A stretch of 64,000 nucleotides of DNA from Coffea arabica (GCF_036785885.1 NC_092326.1:42122287-42186286), one strand, 5' to 3'. Counted from the first letter of the stretch, positions 34,068-46,260 are shown. Translations and numbers: made by a program. Notes: generated by a model from the letters alone, not told the origin.

Positions 34068-35766
34068 TCAGCACGCCAGTCCAGGATAACATTTGAGGGG
34101 ACCTGCATCCGATGTCAAAGAAGGAACCAAATCTCCTGAAGCCACAGTAAATACTTGAGATCCATTATAATTAGGGTAGCAGCTTCCATTTCCAGACTGA
34201 ACAAAATAAGCCCCATTCACAAACACATCGTCGAGGGATCTCCAATTCCAATTCTTCCAGTTGTTCGGACCACCAGCATTGTCTCTCCTGGTAACCTACC
34301 AAAATAATTGCATAATCTTACGTCAATCTATTACTATTAAAACATTTGTCATACAAAACAAAACTATGAAGTAGTGGGTTTTTTTTTTGGGTTGAAACGA
34401 TAAGTTGCTATGAAGTAGTAATTTGCGTACTTGTTTGGTATCAGTACGGTTTGGAGCTATAAAGTAATTCCCCTCGCTAAGTATTGTTGGATTTGAGCTT
34501 CCACCAATCGCGTAGAAAAGCCACGGCTCGTAGAAATTGTTTGCTACATGAGCATAGCCGACCCTAACCCTATACATGATTTGTCCATGCAATCCATTGG
34601 GCCATTGAGAGTGGATCAGTTACCAAACGGAAGGAAGGTTTATAGGATAAATTATCAATAACTTCCTGCGAAATTGCAAATGACTGCATTATTCGCATTA
34701 TCCCTCTAAAATGTACCTTGGAATTCTTTGAACTAATCCATAACCAAAATGGTTAAATACAACGGTCACCTTCATAATTTGGTCCTCAATATTGCCATCT
34801 CGATGTCCAAAAAGCATCACCTGAAAATCATATTCAATGTAAGCTCATAGCATGGTCCTTGGGAACAAATGTCAAAAGCTGAGCCCAACTGAAATCTAAC
34901 TGATGATACCATTAATTTCAAACTCTTAATCTAATGTATCATCGATTTCTAAACCATCAATTTCAGATAATTGAACCCAAATTTAAAAAGAATTAAAAAA
35001 AAAAGCCATGAAGTACTACATTCGTCACCTCCTCATGCTGAGTGTAGTAATTGTTGGAGATAGTCACAGATGTCGAACCACTGACTACATCCACGAGGCC
35101 GTCCGCACAATTAGCTAAATAGTTGTGATCAATCCAAACATGAGAAGATGTGAATACAGTAATTGCATCTCCATCAGAACCCAATCTGAGGCCGACGTGA
35201 TCTGGGGTGCTTCGAACCAGCCCCCGTTTCCCTAGCGTGCAGCTATGGATGCTAATCCCATGAATAATAACATGGCTGACATTTTGAATTGTGATGCACG
35301 GTCCATTTGCAATCTCAACTTTGACTCCTCTTCCATCTATAGTCTTGTAACTATTCATTATCAGCTCGTTCTCCAGCTTAAGGACCATGTCTCTTTGAAA
35401 AATGATCCATAACGGTTCATATTGGATGGCACCAAATCTGAGTGTACCTGGCTTGGGATTTATAGGGTCATCAGAGGGGTCGGTGACAACATATATCCTA
35501 CCATTCTTCCCTCCAAGGGCATCACTTCCAAAACCTTTAGCACAATTAGCCAAAGCTTGGCGATTTGAATCCCATTTTGGGTTTGATCTCCAACAAGAAT
35601 CAATTGCATTAAGGGTCTGAGTTTTGGAATTGGTATTATTTTGAGGAATACTATGTATTTTTTGAGCTTGAAGGGGTTGAAATCCATATACCAAACCCTC
35701 AAAAAAAAATCCATCTATCAAGATTGTCCATGAAACCGCTAGGAAGAATGCACCAGACTTGGCCAT
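34068..35766 (-). CDS. Pectate lyase 5 (PL1 family)
   Basis: Four exons on the minus strand: 35766-35029, 34820-34717, 34569-34431 and 34295-34068, giving 402 residues. The start [17 protein letters not shown] gives a signal peptide; an upstream in-frame Met (35859) adds 31 residues. Motifs are [56 protein letters not shown] where copies 1-4 have QHNK/QHDK, VQRIPR, and [10 protein letters not shown] where the others have R-[YL]-GYAHVANN. The His-Asn-Tyr and Glu variants also occur in widespread plant pectate lyases, so they are not signs of decay. It ends [11 protein letters not shown]. It is the first gene of the array in transcription direction. Confidence 0.92.
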
Positions 35767-36538
35767 TGCCGAGGAAATTGAGAATTTGGGAGATGGATGG
35801 GTCAATAAATAGGATATGTTCCCATGTTTAAAATGCATGTTATTCAATCCAATAATCATAATTTATCTTTTTGGGCAGATTATGAATTGATTTCTAAAGA
35901 CTTCGTTGCCAAAAGCGCATATACACACATATATATCATGCGATGCATATAAACGTCATGGCATTTATATATATACCTAGCAGGAAGATTAGAAGTTTAT
36001 TTAAAAAAAAATCTTCATCACTCATCCCTCAAATTAAGGTACTCTATTTGACTCACCAAACTAATATCTAAGTATTTATTTATGTCTTCTTCTAGCAGCC
36101 TTATGCTTCTTAGTGACGTCATATTATTAAATTTTTTCAATAAAATGATATATGCTTGCTTATATGTTATATACGTACATTGAAACTCATAATAACCCTA
36201 GATTTTACCTTAATTACATTTATTCGTATAGGTGCATCAAGTAGCGAAACGGAAGCATTATATAGAAAGGACTGTACTCCTCAAACGACTAAATTATTTG
36301 CAAATATGTTGAAAAAGTAAATATGATTATTAGAAGAAATCCACTTCGTACGTCATTTTATGAACTTCAGAATAATGCCACCTTCAACAATATAAAAGGA
36401 AAAAGATCTTCTTTTGTCAAAGTTAAAAAGGAAAAGTTTTTGAATAAGAAGGGAACATTATAACTCAAAATCTACTTAGTATAATACGAATTTGGTCATC
36501 GATTTTTACATCCATTTTCCTTTTGTTCTTCAACAAGC
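35767..36538. other. 5' flank of pectate lyase 5
   Basis: Promoter region with AT-rich repeats (tatatat near 35930-35980); a TATA-like TTTATATG on the minus strand lies near 35947-35955. Gene-free up to the target duplication of the copia element. Confidence 0.45.
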
Positions 36539-37001
36539 TGTTAGAAAAACTGTAGTAAATAACAAAACTATACTTAGACAAATACAGAGACTTTGAGGTG
36601 TGAAAGCACTTTCCTTAAGGTGTTATTTACCTCTATTAGATAAATTACCTCTAGGATACAACAAAGTCTAAGAACTATCAAATGAAAAGTAAAAGTGATT
36701 TAATTCTGTCGAAATCCTACTATTTAAAAGAATTGAAACACCTGTCCAAGACACTATCAGAGGATGCAATCCTTATTGAATAGGTGTTTAGGTAGTTAGC
36801 CAATCCAAGTGCCCAAGTGCCCTTGTCAAGATTTTATATATCTTGAAATAAGTTTCCCACCAAACTTTCCCTCCAAACTAATTGTTGGAACAAGTTTGTA
36901 AAGGAATAGGACAATGACTCATATATAGGCAACATGCACTTTATCCTCTTTCAATGTGGGACAATGGATTTCAACATACTCATTACAAACTATTACCAAC
37001 A
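36539..37001 (-). repeat. Copia element, 3' LTR
   Basis: 463 bp. It lacks about 85 bp that the partner LTR has just before the aagtgcccaagtgccc repeat and has a short extra tttccctccaaac segment, so the two LTRs differ by indels as well as a few substitutions. Confidence 0.92.
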
Positions 37002-37548
37002 ATCCCCCACTTAGTTTGTAATGAAATCAAATCAGTACTCATATTATCTTGCATAGAGAAAGGTGTTTGTGAACTTAAACCCTTCTCTTAGTGTAAATAT
37101 TTCACTTGTTCTAACAAGTTATGGTGGCTATATTGCTTAAACCATAACTTTAAAGTTAAAACAGAAATAGCACACACAAGATTATAATCTTTTCGGAGAA
37201 TAGTTCACGAAATGATTTTAGCACTTTTACCGGCCGTGTGCTCCATCCTAGATTCATGATCATTTACAAAAGAAAACCCCCACTTTTGCTGGGAGCGGCA
37301 CCACTCCCATGATCATATAGGTGAAGTACATTTCTAGCTTTTATTACCAAGGCACTATGAAACCATATTTAACTTCATTAAGAGTATGATACTCAGCCTC
37401 TTATGTATCAAACTGCACTAGTACCTTGGAATGGTATGATACAATTTCTAGTGCTCACAACCACTTATTAGTAACTTGTTATTACCCTTTAAACCTTTCA
37501 CCTAGTGTTAGTGCTAGAAGAGAGGTTGGGTTACCATTACTAGTGGTT

Positions 37549-39591
37549 TTAGACAATGGGTTTTAACCCCATTCCCAATGACGTTGCTTTCACTACATCT
37601 CTCGAGAGAGCTTTAGTGAATGGATCCGCCAAATTGTTGAATGATCTAACATACACTACTGTGACTATGCCATCATTCAATAATTGTCTGACATATTCAT
37701 GTCTTAGACTTATATGTCTAGATTTGCCGTTATATATTCTATTTAACGCTCTAGACATAGTGGCTTCGCTATCACAATGCAAAGAAATGGCTGGCATCGG
37801 TTTTGGCCACAACTCGATGTCTAACAGTAAGTTTCTTAGCCATTCGGCCTCTTTGCATGCAGCTGCTAAGGCTACAGATTCAGCCTCCATGGTGGAATGA
37901 GTTATGACTGTTTGTTTCTTTGATGCCCAAGAAATAGCTCCTCCACCCAACATAAAAATCCATCCAGAAGTAGACACTTTGTCACATACACTGGTTACCC
38001 AACTTGCATCGGAATAACCTTCAAGTACAGCCGGAAATTTGTTATAGGAAAGCTCTAAATCTTTTGTCCTTTTAAGGTATCCAAGCACTCTACCTATAGC
38101 TTTCCAATGCTCTATACCAGGATTCTTAGTGTATCTAGCGAGTCTACAAACTGCATATGAAATATCTGGCCTAGTACAATGTGTAGCATACATTAGGCTA
38201 CCAATTGCACTAGCATACTCTAATTGAGCAATCGGCTTTCCAGAATTTTCAAACAACTTAAAGTTAGGATCATAAGGAGTGCTTACTTCTTTTACCTTCA
38301 AATGTTGATACTTGTTCAAAACTTTCTCAACATAATGAGATAGACTTAAAGAATAGCCCCCACTATATCTCTTAACTTTAATTCCTAAGATAGTATCTAC
38401 TTCTCCAAGATCTTTCATATTGAATATAGAAGACAAATACTTCTTAGTTTCTTCAACGCCTTTGTAATTAGTACCAACAATTAGCATGTCATTTACATAT
38501 AGACAGATTATCACACCATACTCTCTAGTAAACTTGGAATAAATACACTTATCAGCATTATTATATTTAAAACCATTAGAGAGTATAGCAGATTCAAACT
38601 TTTGATGCCACTGTTTAGGTGCTTGTTTTAGACCATACAAAGACCTTATTAGTTTGCAAACTTTCTTTTCATTTCCTGGTAGAACAAAACCTTCTGGTTG
38701 ATCCATATACACTTCTTCATTTAAGTCACCATTTAAAAAGGCCGTTTTCACATCCATCTAATGTACACACAAATCAAACATTGAAGCCAATGCTAATAGT
38801 ACTCTTATAGATATAATTCTAGCTACTGGTGCATAAGTATCAAAATAATCGATTCCCTCCTTTTGCCTAAATCCTTTTGCTACTAATCTTGCCTTGAAAG
38901 TTTGTACAGATCCATCAGTAGCGTATTTCCTTCGAAATACCCACTTACAGCCAATTGGTTTAGAACCCGGAGGCAAATCAACTAGGATCCAAGTATTATT
39001 ACTCAATAATGAATCCATTTCATCATTAATTGCCTCTCTCCAAAACGATGCATCTCTCGATTTCATAGCTTCACTAAAAGTTTTAGGATCATCTTCTACA
39101 GTTAACAAGACAGGAATCTTGTCAAGTAGAAACTGTCTATCGCCTTCAACTAGGAAAACAATAGCTTGTGAATCTATAAAATCAGAGGATAAATGTTTTT
39201 CTTTCCGTTGCCTTTGACTCCTCCTTAATTCACTTGGAATGTCCCCTGCATCCCTTTTATTATTATTGGAGGGTCTAGCATTGGAAACAGGCGGTGGCTC
39301 TTGGCTTGGATCTGTACTCATTGTCGAATTATAAAGAAATTTATCTTCTAAAAATTCGACATCTCTAGATTCCACAATGACGTTAGAATCTAAATCTAGC
39401 AATCGATATGCTTTTGAATTTTCAGCATAGCCTACAAACACACTTTTAAGTGCTCGAGGTCCCAATTTTGTCCTTTTATGATCAGGGACTCTATAAAAGG
39501 CTATACAACCCCAAACTCGAAAATACTTCAAGTTTGGTTTTCTACCTTTCCATAATTCATATGGTGATACCTTGGATTTAAGCGAATTCAT
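37549..39591 (-). CDS. Copia pol: C-terminal integrase, reverse transcriptase and RNase H (fossil)
   Basis: Integrase C-terminal part ([22 protein letters not shown], shown here only as a family landmark) precedes [46 protein letters not shown] and the catalytic [10 protein letters not shown] (the YVDD-equivalent). RNase H includes [15 protein letters not shown] and KHI-like [10 protein letters not shown]. It is the 3' half of the copia polyprotein and is broken in places. Confidence 0.88.
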
Positions 39592-40897
39592 ATGGTGATA
39601 CTTTGGATTTAAGCGAAGTTACTCGATTATGTACGTGACAAGCAGCCAGTAAGGCCTCTCCCCACAGATTTTTAGGCAGTCCAGAACTTATAATCATGGC
39701 ATTTACCATATTTTCTAAAGTTCTATTTTTTCTTTCTGCCAAACCATTTTGTTGCGGAGTATAAGGTGCACTAGTTTGGTGTATAATCCCATTTTCTTCA
39801 CAAAATTGAGAAAAATCAGCAGGAAAATATTCCCCACCTCTATCACTTCTCAAAATTTTAATCTTCTTTCCTAGTTGATTTTCAACCAGATTTTTGTAAC
39901 ACTTAAACGTATGAAATGACTCATCTTTCGTTTTCATCAAGTAAACATACACATATCTTGAATAATCATCAATGAATGTGATGAAATACTTATTTCCTCC
40001 TCTTGTTAGAAACCCATTAAATTCACAAACGTCAGAATGAACAAGATCTAACAATTCATTGTTTCTTTCTGCTTTAGGAAAAGGTAATCTGGTCATTTTT
40101 GCTTGTATGCATGTTTCACACCTTTTTTCAACGTTATCTTTGAACGAAATCAGCCCATGTTTAGACATAAACTGTAAAGTTTTATGATTAGTATGCGCTA
40201 ATCTACCATGCCAAAGAGAATATGAAGCATCAACAATATACACAGAAACATTATTTTTATTGATACATAACTTGAACATTCCATCACAAGAGTATCCCTT
40301 GCCAACAAATACACCATTCAAAGAGAAGATAACCTTATTAGACTCTATCACAGCCTTTAGCCCCTTTTTGTTTAAGGCATCAGCCGACACAAGATTTTTC
40401 CTAATTTCTGGAACATGAAGTACATTGGCCAGTATAAGTTTCTTTCCGGAAGTAAACTGCAAGTCTACACTTCCTATGCCAATGACCTTTGCTGTATCAT
40501 GGTTTCCCATCAATACTTTATGACCATCAGGAACTTCTTCATAAGTCTTGAATTGGGACTTATCATTACAAACATGCACGGTGGCACCAGAATCATACCA
40601 CCAGTCACACGATTTGGTTGCAGCAGCCACATGCAACTCAGAAATCATGCCAATGTTCCAATGCGAAATCATTGCAACAATCTCAGCAACATCTTGTTCA
40701 ACCAGATTTGCATTTTTGGCATTGTCTTTATTTTGCTTTTTGTTGCTATCTGCCTTGCACTCACGCTTGTAATGTCCCTTCTTGCCGCACTTATAGCAGA
40801 TTCTATTCTTCTTCTTGTCCTTAGATGTACTTGCTTCTGGAGACTTTCTTTTGGAACCAGAAAAATTCTGTGAATTCTTCTCACTTAAAGCATTCAC
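39578..40897 (-). CDS. Copia polyprotein: zinc knuckle, protease and integrase core (fossil)
   Basis: Begins with a CCHC knuckle, CYKCGKKGHYKREC, then the protease core WWYDSGATVHVC. The integrase zinc finger (H...H...CETCIQAK) and the integrase core (LVHSDVCEF, FIDDYSRYVYVY, LRSDRGGEY, PQQNGLAERKNRTL) follow. Order is as expected for Ty1/copia. Confidence 0.88.
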   Translation of the reverse strand: MNALSEKNSQNFSGSKRKSPEASTSKDKKKNRICYKCGKKGHYKRECKADSNKKQNKDNAKNANLVEQDVAEIVAMISHWNIGMISELHVAAATKSCDWWYDSGATVHVCNDKSQFKTYEEVPDGHKVLMGNHDTAKVIGIGSVDLQFTSGKKLILANVLHVPEIRKNLVSADALNKKGLKAVIESNKVIFSLNGVFVGKGYSCDGMFKLCINKNNVSVYIVDASYSLWHGRLAHTNHKTLQFMSKHGLISFKDNVEKRCETCIQAKMTRLPFPKAERNNELLDLVHSDVCEFNGFLTRGGNKYFITFIDDYSRYVYVYLMKTKDESFHTFKCYKNLVENQLGKKIKILRSDRGGEYFPADFSQFCEENGIIHQTSAPYTPQQNGLAERKNRTLENMVNAMIISSGLPKNLWGEALLAACHVHNRVTSLKSKVSPYEFA

Positions 40898-41550
40898 TTA
40901 GACATCAGATTCTATTTGCTTCTTTTGAAGATTTCTGGTATCTTCTTCAATACGCAAATGTTTCAAAATCTGATCTATAGTGAATGATTCAGTAGTATGG
41001 AGCAACTTTTTCTTATAGTCATTCCAACTAGTTGGAAGTTTAGCTATAATTGCTCCAACTTGCAAGGATTCAGATATCTCCACTTTCAGATCATGTAACT
41101 TAGACACAATCACTTGGAGATCATGAATCTGATCCATAAGAGAAGTGTATTATACTTGGCTATATTGCATAATCAAAAATTTGTCCGCACCTTGTTTCAT
41201 CGTATTATACTTGTATTCCAGTGCATTCCAGATTTCCTTTGGCGACTTGACTGCAGTATACAGATCATACAAGCGGTCAGAAAGAGTGTTCATGATGTGT
41301 CCTCTGCACAGCAACTCGTCCTCTGCGCGTTTTCTGTGTTGTACCTTGACTTCATCAGAATCACCATCTTTAGGTTCTGGAATTTCAGGAAGAGAAGGAT
41401 CCAGAACGTAAGCAATCTTCAAAGCCGTCAGGAAAAACATCATCTTATCCTTCCAACGGGAGAAGTTAGTGCTGTCGAATCTGTCCAACTTCACGAAGTC
41501 CTGATTCATCACTTTGAACGCAGATTCAGAACTTGACTCCATTGTTGAGA
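40898..41550 (-). CDS. Copia gag region (fossil)
   Basis: The UBN2-type copia gag is recognisable: FDSTNFSRWKDKMMFFLTALK, then KEIWNALEYKY, then DLKVEISESLQVGAIIAKLP and WNDYKKKLLH. It lies just inside the 5' LTR and begins MESSSESAFK. It is broken at least once. Confidence 0.8.
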
Positions 41551-41575
41551 ATAATACCTTAAGATTGTTAGAAAA

Positions 41576-42098
41576 ACTGTAGTAAATAACAAAACTATAC
41601 TTAGACAAATACAGAAACTTTGAGGCGTGAAAGCACTTTCCTTAAGGTGTTATTTGCCTCTATTAGACAAATTACCTCTAGGATACAACAAAGTCTAAGA
41701 ACTATCAAATGAAAAGTAAAAGTGATTTAATTCTGTCGAAATCCTACTATTTAAAAGAATTGAAGCACCTGTCCAAGACACTATCAGAGGATGCAATCCT
41801 TATTGAATAGGTATTTAGGTAGTTAGCCAATTAACAGATATGTCTGCAAAATGTAACCGCCAACCGCCATTAACTACCTCTGATTGACACCCTATCAGAA
41901 AGCCCCAAGGTGCCCCAAGTGCCCAAGTGCCCTTGTCAAGATTTTATATATCTTGAAATAAGTTTCCCACCAAACTAATTGTTGGAACAAGTTTGTAAAG
42001 GAATAGGACAATGACTCATATATAGGCAACATGCACTTTATCCTCTTTCAGTGTGGGACAATGGATTTCAACATACTCATTACAAACTATTACCAACA
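41576..42098 (-). repeat. Copia element, 5' LTR
   Basis: 523 bp, pairing with 36539-37001. Its outer edge touches the CAAGC duplication. The sequence just inside it does not show the standard TGGTATCAGAGC copia primer site in an obvious form. Confidence 0.92.
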
Positions 42099-42103
42099 CA
42101 AGC

Positions 42104-42780
42104 ATGTCTATAGATTGCGTTAGGCTTAAACAAAGGAAAGACACCATATACATGCAATATATGTCATATCCATTATATGTACACAAGCGCTCCAACATGG
42201 GCAGGTTTTTCTTAACTTTCCTTCTCGAGCTTTCTCTGCATTTTTTATAGAAAGGGGGGAGAAATTGTCAATAAGCTGGAGAATAGAAGACTCCGGCTTA
42301 TAGGGCGTGCCCACGCCTTGCAAAACGTTCTCTTTCAAAAAAAAAAAAAGAGAGAGGAGCTCGTGAATAGAAGACTCCAGCCTACAAGGCGTGCCCACGT
42401 CTTGCAAGCCGCCTGTTCAAAAAAAAAAAAAAATTGGCGACACTTGCATAGTAGGAATAGCAAATGGAAACGCCCTACTTGTGAAGTTTTCCTGGGAAAG
42501 CATGAGGTTATGTAGTAGATTTCGGACATTCTCTTGACACATTACACCATATCTTTACCTTTTTATCCCGCCTTTCAGCTAAACCCCATTACAACCCTAT
42601 TAAAGTCCCTTTGATTTGTGTATTTAGTTCACTTTTGAGTGGTGAAGATGTGATAAATATGCAAACCTATGATAATGTCATTCCGTGATGTTGATTTGAG
42701 CGTTCTTCTCTTGTAGGTGACGAATATTCCTGTTCATACTCTTTGAATAACTACCTGTTCGGTGTGTTCTAACTTTTGCG
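42104..42780. other. Gene-free stretch with a tandem A-tailed repeat
   Basis: Two similar units of about 70 bp, each gaatagaagactcc...ggcgtgcccacg.cttgcaa followed by an A run, lie at 42281-42349 and 42364-42433. The A tails suggest retroposition of a short RNA, but no tRNA-like promoter boxes are seen. The remainder shows no gene. Confidence 0.45.
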
Positions 42781-44548
42781 ACGTTGTCAGGAATGCGGGA
42801 TGCTTGTATTAGTGTAGATTACTGCATGACCTTTGTCTTCTTGATTGTATTTCTGAGCTTCGCAATGCTTGAGGACAAGCATTGTCTAGGTGTGGGGGGA
42901 TTTGATAGAATAACTATTGGGCACATTTTGCGCTATTATTTGGTCATAATTTTGGTTACATACGGTGCTAAGTGTTGAGATTTTACCCATATTTGGTATT
43001 TGCGTAAAGTGTAGGTGGTTGGTATAAAAAGTGCTCTCACGAGGCAAATTTCCAGAAGACTCTTTATTTCATGACATGTCCACGTCAGAAATTGAGGAGA
43101 TACACCTAAAAGCCGGACCCGCGAGATTGATAGCAGCAGAAGAGCAATTAAGAAGTCAGGTTTACGTGGACCGTGGAGGTGCAGGGAATTGAAACCCCTT
43201 TTCCAAGAGGAAGTAGTGACGGACGCTTCATGTTTTCTTTTCGGCGGCCACTTTGGGTGAATTGGCTAAAAAGCCAGATTCATGTGGGTTTAGGAGTTTT
43301 TAACTTTAACTCTTCCCTACGGATGATTGACGTTTCTCTTCTGCTGGCGGCGGCTGAAAAAGGAAAAGCCAAATTCACGTCAAATTAATAAGATTAGCTT
43401 TAGTTTTGTTTTCCCTGTAAGACGAATTTACTCACTACTTTGGCTTTTGTACGACTTCCATTAGACTTTCGCTTTTCTTGACTTTGCTTCAGTATGAATA
43501 AAAAGAAAAAAACCTAGAGACAATCAAGACTTTTCTTTTTGCTTTCTTCGTTACTTCATCGTTCCCAATTCTTTGATGTTTGTGTGAATGGAATCAATCA
43601 AATCACGTGAAATTGATATGATGAGGAGCGGCTAGGTTTCTCCTCTACCCAAAGGTTGATGCGAAGGCGCGATCCATAACATCTGTGAGATCTAATCGAA
43701 TTTTTATTATTTCTTCCGATTCGTTACTATTCGTGCGTTTCTTGGATTAATTGTTCATGGATATTTTATTAATTGAGTATCAACGGCCGGATATTTAATT
43801 TAATTTAGCCTACTGCCACGTTAATTAAATTAAATCCGTAATTATTTGTTTAGTTAACAATTGGTGGCAACCACCATAATTAACTTTATGTTGGGGAAAC
43901 GTAAGATCTAGTTTAAATAAACCCTCTTAACGTATTTATTAGTTAGGGTTGGGTTCTTCTAACTTTAATGCAACTGGATAATTAAATTCCTACGGTCGTA
44001 TTTAGGGTTGTTTTCTAGTTATAGAAGCAGTTAATGATTGTACCTTAACTAACAAAAAAGTAAGGAAGAACTGGTTGTCAGAACTTGTTGATAACTATAA
44101 CTAATCTAGTGACGGATGAATGAAATATCTTTGCATCGATGATCATTTAATTGGACCGTGCCTGAAAATTTGATCCTTTGGATAGAATTTTATTAATTAC
44201 TATTTTTAGTAAATTGTGCTCGTTGAGTTAGCTTTTGAATTTTGTTTATTTTATTTTCATTTTCACTCCATCAAATATCCCCCAATTTTGTTCTATTGAT
44301 TTGGAAAGAAACAACTTCCTATCCGTTCCCTGTGAAATCGACCCTACTTGCTATTGTACGCAAATTTAATACTTTTATAGACAATTTTGGTATATCGGAC
44401 TAAGCAAACTTTTCGGGAATAGGGTGAATCAAGTAACCCATTGCACACCTAGGGTCCCTACTCCGGTATTTGAATTTGTTCTATAATTAATTGTAGTGGT
44501 AACTAGGACTTTTTAGTAATTATTATTACACAGATTCGACACCTGTCA
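42781..44548 (+). mobile_element. Second Athila-like Ty3/gypsy relic: 3' internal end and 3' LTR (fossil)
   Basis: Plus-strand orientation. The sequence gaggacaagcattgtctagg then the tract GTGTGGGGGGA matches the internal 3' end of the element at 4806-18084. A 1646-bp LTR (42903-44548) follows, starting TGATAG and ending ACCTGTCA. The LTR's last 200 bp is recognisably similar to the reverse complement of the first element's LTR (gtgaatcaagtaacccattgcacacctag), so the families are related but distinct. The rest of this element is absent, so it is a truncated relic. Confidence 0.75.
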
Positions 44549-45762
44549 ATTTTATTTTTATTTTTTACTTTTTTTTATTTGTTTACTTCCTTTTATTATT
44601 TTTTTGTCAATCAATAATATCTATACTTCTGTTACAGTGACCTATACTAGGAGAAAGTCAATTGGACCAAATGTGGTTACTGGGAGGGAAATTTACTCTA
44701 AAATAGAAGAGTAATGCATTACTACAAGCCCCGAAAAAGAAGAGTTTGAACTTGTGCCACGCAACCAAAAGTATATACTATGCGTTGCTTGTTTTTACTC
44801 GCGTTGATTGTTAACAAGTAAATTTTGTCATTGTTAGAAGAATTCATTCGGGAGAAAAGTGTTTATTGAATTTGTTAATGTAAATAAAATATTTTGTTGT
44901 ATTGTTAGCACCAACTAGGATTAGGGTTGCTAGCGAGTTAAGTTGCTTGCAAGTTGCTCCCGAGCAATACTCGACTCAAACTCGATTTGATTGAGTTTAA
45001 ACTCGAACTCGAGTAGATCAATGCACATACCAAGTCGAGTTCAGACATCCATTTGTGTTACTCGAGCACTAGTCAAGTAGTTTGATTATTGGTATATTGT
45101 TTATATTATATTTTTATTTTTATTATGAAATGACTAATAAGGGCTAATGTTTTAGGTCATTTACCATAAGTGTTGTCTATTCAACAAAATTCATAAATGG
45201 CAAAAATGTAATATTGTAAAAACTAAAAAGAAAATGAGAATTTTAGATAATTTACCATAAATTTTTGATGCATAGTATTAAACCCAATGCCCAACTCTAA
45301 TACCATGGATCAGAAGTTATTCTTTTAGATGTTTGTGCTGTTCATATTATGGTTGAGTTCAAATAACGTCAGGATTCGTCAAAGTACTTCTTTTGGATGC
45401 TTAGTTCTAAATTTTCCAAATTCTTGCGTAAAAACACCTTTTTTGATCATGTTCAGGATTTAAAAATAAATCATTTCATACTTTCTTTGAATTTCTGAAA
45501 TAATGTTCTACGTATGACTTGAAAATTGCAAGCAATTACAACGGAAATACCCATATAGGAAATTGAAAACAAATAACCAATTGAAGAGACAACCAACCTG
45601 AGAGACTATGGGAAGGCTTTCCTTCATTATTCCTTATACACAAACGAATATTTAGGACCAAGTAATAGTGCTTCAATGGTCAGTTAATTACATGCATGTT
45701 GCCTAGCTATAAATGGTTTCGGTCTTCTTTATAAGAGATGTGTGGCATCAGTGCTGCGATTT
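44549..45762. other. Gene-free stretch before STIG1-like gene A
   Basis: AT-rich. About 44930-45060 holds a ctcgagt/actcgag-rich repeat segment (cgactcaaactcgatttgattgag) resembling the one at about 53285-53450. The last part is the 3' flank of the STIG1-like gene. No other gene is seen. Confidence 0.45.
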
Positions 45763-46260
45763 CTATGCGTAGCTGCACATTCCATAAACACAAAAGCTAC
45801 CTTTGTTGCACTTATTGCTGCAACTTCCACAGTGTCTCCTATCTGACAATGGATTCACGCACCTTCCTTTGCAGCAGATCTCTGGGTACTTGCATTTCTT
45901 CCCGCACATGCCACAGTTTAGTCTGTCAATTAAAACATTCACACATTTCTTCTTGCAGCAATCTGGCCCAGGACTCCCCCTTATGTGGCATACTCTGGGG
46001 TAATTGTTGCATGTCATTTTGGCCCTATATTTTTGGGGAAGGAAGCGGTTAGTCCCACGAAGTGATATTGGTGCTTCATCTTCAGACGAAGAAATTTCAG
46101 AGGAATCAGCTACTTCAGAGCCTTCCTTGTTGCCAAGAAATGATTCGTCTCTAGATGCTTCTGCTGCTGATATGGTAATGGCCAAGGCCATCGCCATCAC
46201 CATTGCAAGTAGTACTAAAATCTTTGCGCACTTCATTTCAATCCCTGGTCCAATTTTCAA
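45763..46260 (-). CDS. STIG1-like Cys-rich secreted protein A
   Basis: A single-exon gene of 165 residues, or 157 if the Met at 46236 is used. A hydrophobic signal segment (ILVLLAMVMAMALAITI) is followed by an acidic Ser/Glu-rich pro-like region (SEVADSSEISSSEDEA), then the STIG1 Cys domain: YPRVC, PGPDCCKKKCVN, DRLNCGMCGKKC, EICCKGRCVN, HCGSCSNKC, FCVYGMCSYA. It has one full Cys module and a terminal half module, the standard size for the family. Family knowledge: tomato STIG1 is a secreted stigma/pistil peptide that interacts with the pollen receptor kinase LePRK2 and promotes pollen tube growth; other members act elsewhere in the apoplast. The tissue for this one is not shown by sequence. 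A TATA box lies upstream. Confidence 0.92.
   Translation of the reverse strand: MKIGPGIEMKCAKILVLLAMVMAMALAITISAAEASRDESFLGNKEGSEVADSSEISSSEDEAPISLRGTNRFLPQKYRAKMTCNNYPRVCHIRGSPGPDCCKKKCVNVLIDRLNCGMCGKKCKYPEICCKGRCVNPLSDRRHCGSCSNKCNKGSFCVYGMCSYA

Larger units (their letters stand above)
36534..42103 (-). mobile_element. Ty1/copia LTR retrotransposon (fossil)
   Basis: The element spans 36539-42098 on the minus strand, flanked by identical 5-bp duplications CAAGC (36534-36538 and 42099-42103). LTRs are 36539-37001 (3') and 41576-42098 (5'), starting TGTTAG and ending CCAACA. A purine-rich tract (aagtgggggat, minus) abuts the 3' LTR. Parts in element order are gag, CCHC knuckle, protease, integrase, RT and RNase H, which defines Ty1/copia. 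The LTRs differ by roughly eight substitutions in about 435 aligned bases plus indels, so it is young, about 1 million years or less. The coding region is broken in several places. Confidence 0.95.

Noticed and set aside
38894-39217. Plus-strand frames across the copia element
   Set aside because: Antisense shadows of the element's minus-strand polyprotein.
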